DNA of 5,518 nucleotides from Euryarchaeota archaeon UBA549 (lineage in GTDB: Archaea; Thermoplasmatota; Poseidoniia; Poseidoniales; Poseidoniaceae). Both the position numbers and the translations under genes were made by a program. Shown piece by piece: positions 4,836-5,518 of the stretch (its first letter is position 1; every line of letters starts with the position of its first letter). The notes under the pieces are model-generated. The model did no database searches. It was not told where the DNA came from and saw only the letters and a program-made list of their open reading frames with translations. The stretch lies in assembly GCA_002495645.1 (NCBI GenBank), contig DAGF01000109.1:1-5518 (forward strand), read 5' to 3'.

Positions 4836-5134
4836 TTGACCCAGCATGGGTTTCTGGCCTCTCTGCTCTGTTGTTCGTCATCGGCTTGGCCGGTGCCTTC
4901 ACCCGAAAGAACGCCATCATCGTCTTGATGTGCATTGAACTGATGCTCAACGCAGCGAACATGCAATTTGCTGCAGCTGCCGTGCACCACGGTGATACGA
5001 CCGGGTGGGTCTACACCATCTTCGCTATCGCCATCGCTGCGAGCGAGGTGGCCATTGGATTGGCCATCTTCCTCGCCATGTACGGCCAACACGAATCGAT
5101 TACGCTGGACGACGTGAACGTCCTGAAGAACTGA
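4832..5134 (+). CDS. nuoK: NADH-quinone oxidoreductase subunit K (ND4L)
   Basis: 100 aa, exactly the usual NuoK/Nqo11/ND4L size. It is a three-helix membrane-arm subunit, part of the proton-translocation path and related to MnhC/MrpC of Na+/H+ antiporters. TM1 is about residues 7-23, TM2 about 28-50, TM3 about 58-85. The two membrane-embedded glutamates essential for pumping in E. coli NuoK are present at identical positions: Glu36 in C-I-E-L-M-L-N-A-A-N and Glu72 in A-A-S-E-V-A-I-G-L-A-I. The start overlaps the preceding stop (ATGA) and has GGAGGTGA 6 nt upstream. The TGA stop forms the start of the nuoL ribosome-binding site. Nothing is degraded or unusual in this gene; it is the most conserved-looking in the window and implies a functional pumping complex. 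Confidence 0.97.
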   Translation: MIDPAWVSGLSALLFVIGLAGAFTRKNAIIVLMCIELMLNAANMQFAAAAVHHGDTTGWVYTIFAIAIAASEVAIGLAIFLAMYGQHESITLDDVNVLKN

Positions 5135-5139
5135 GGTGA
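5132..5139 (+). promoter_or_regulatory. Shine-Dalgarno site of nuoL, fused to nuoK stop
   Basis: TGAGGTGA from the nuoK stop; 4-nt spacer to ATG 5144. The adjacent in-frame ATG at 5141 would leave only 1 nt, so 5144 is the better start. Confidence 0.8.
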
Positions 5140-5143
5140 GATG

Positions 5144-5518
5144 ATGGCAGGTTCAGGCAGTTCAGAAATCGTACACAGCACAGCAGCGCAATACGCGCCC
5201 TACATCCTCCTCTTGCCCATGTTGGCATTCCCGGTGATTTTGTTCCTCGGGAAGATGTTCAACGGCAACAAGATGTGGAAAGAGACCCTGAAAGAAGGCG
5301 GACTCATCGCCCTCGCCTTCATGGCGGCCAGCCTTGGCTTGTCCATCTGGCTCATTTCGGACTTCATCGGCGCCTACGGCGGCGTTGAGAAGCTCTCCGA
5401 TTGGACGTGGTTCACCTCCAGCATGTGGAGCACCGGCGTCGTCACCACCGAGATTTCCTTTGGATTCGGCGTTCACATCGACCACATCACCGTGATGCTG
5501 TTGTTCATCGCCTCGTTC
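5144..5518 (+). CDS. nuoL: NADH-quinone oxidoreductase subunit L, 5' end (truncated by window)
   Basis: First 125 codons of a gene that runs off the right edge without a stop. It is most likely NuoL/Nqo12/ND5, the distal antiporter-like proton pump of complex I (full length usually 600+ aa). After a short polar N-terminus, TM1 is about residues 18-36 (Y-I-L-L-L-P-M-L-A-F-P-V) and TM2 about 52-72. A soluble loop with several Trp follows, then F-G-F-G-V-H-I-D-H-I-T-V-M-L-L (around Asp113), the counterpart of the family's 'F-x-F-x-[VI]-D-x-L-[TS]-x-x-M' motif before TM3. The place directly after nuoK also fits nuoL rather than nuoM or nuoN. I chose ATG 5144 over the adjacent in-frame ATG 5141 because it has the 4-nt SD spacer seen at the nuoD and nuoH starts. 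Catalytic Lys/Glu residues of the pump lie beyond the window. Confidence 0.9.
   Translation, partial: MAGSGSSEIVHSTAAQYAPYILLLPMLAFPVILFLGKMFNGNKMWKETLKEGGLIALAFMAASLGLSIWLISDFIGAYGGVEKLSDWTWFTSSMWSTGVVTTEISFGFGVHIDHITVMLLFIASF

Overview
The window is one uninterrupted plus-strand gene cluster encoding the membrane arm and connecting module of a respiratory complex I (Nuo/Fpo-type). The order is nuoC (3' end only), nuoD, nuoH, nuoI, nuoJ N-terminal half, nuoJ C-terminal half, nuoK, nuoL (5' end only). Genes are separated by 1-10 nt or overlap by 4 nt (ATGA), so they are almost certainly co-transcribed. No promoter, terminator, RNA gene, mobile element, CRISPR array or intergenic stretch above about 12 nt was seen.

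The likely source is an archaeon. nuoJ is split in two, as in methanosarcinal fpo and haloarchaeal nuo clusters. nuoD runs straight into nuoH without nuoE, nuoF or nuoG, as in 11-subunit archaeal complexes. Strong Shine-Dalgarno sites built around GAGGTGA are fused to the upstream stop codon. A moderately GC-rich, marine-type euryarchaeon (Thermoplasmatota / Marine Group II, 'Poseidoniales'-like) is my best guess, but it is an inference from style and not from a search.

Layout: NuoC (2-238) and NuoD (248-1387) are peripheral Q-module subunits; NuoD carries the quinone-site His and Tyr. NuoH (1397-2920) is the membrane subunit that forms the quinone chamber. NuoI (2931-4292) carries two 4Fe-4S clusters that pass electrons to NuoB. 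The two NuoJ pieces (4294-4569, 4566-4835), NuoK (4832-5134) and NuoL (5144 to the edge) belong to the proton-pumping membrane arm.

The unusual content is inside the subunits. NuoI is about 453 aa against roughly 160-180 aa for ordinary NuoI. It has an N-terminal insertion, an ~80-residue insertion between its two ferredoxin motifs that contains a Tudor/SH3-like segment, a charged Lys/Ala/Glu-rich linker, and a C-terminal helix-hairpin-helix-like domain of the kind otherwise known on the NuoE C-terminus. NuoH is about 507 aa against about 325-370, with a ~65-residue insertion in the TM1-TM2 loop at the quinone site and an extra C-terminal membrane helix. NuoD has a smaller Gly-rich insertion. 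Since NuoH, NuoI and NuoD meet around the quinone cavity and the electron entry point, these additions may together form lineage-specific structure there, possibly tied to an unknown electron donor replacing NuoEFG. This last point is inference.
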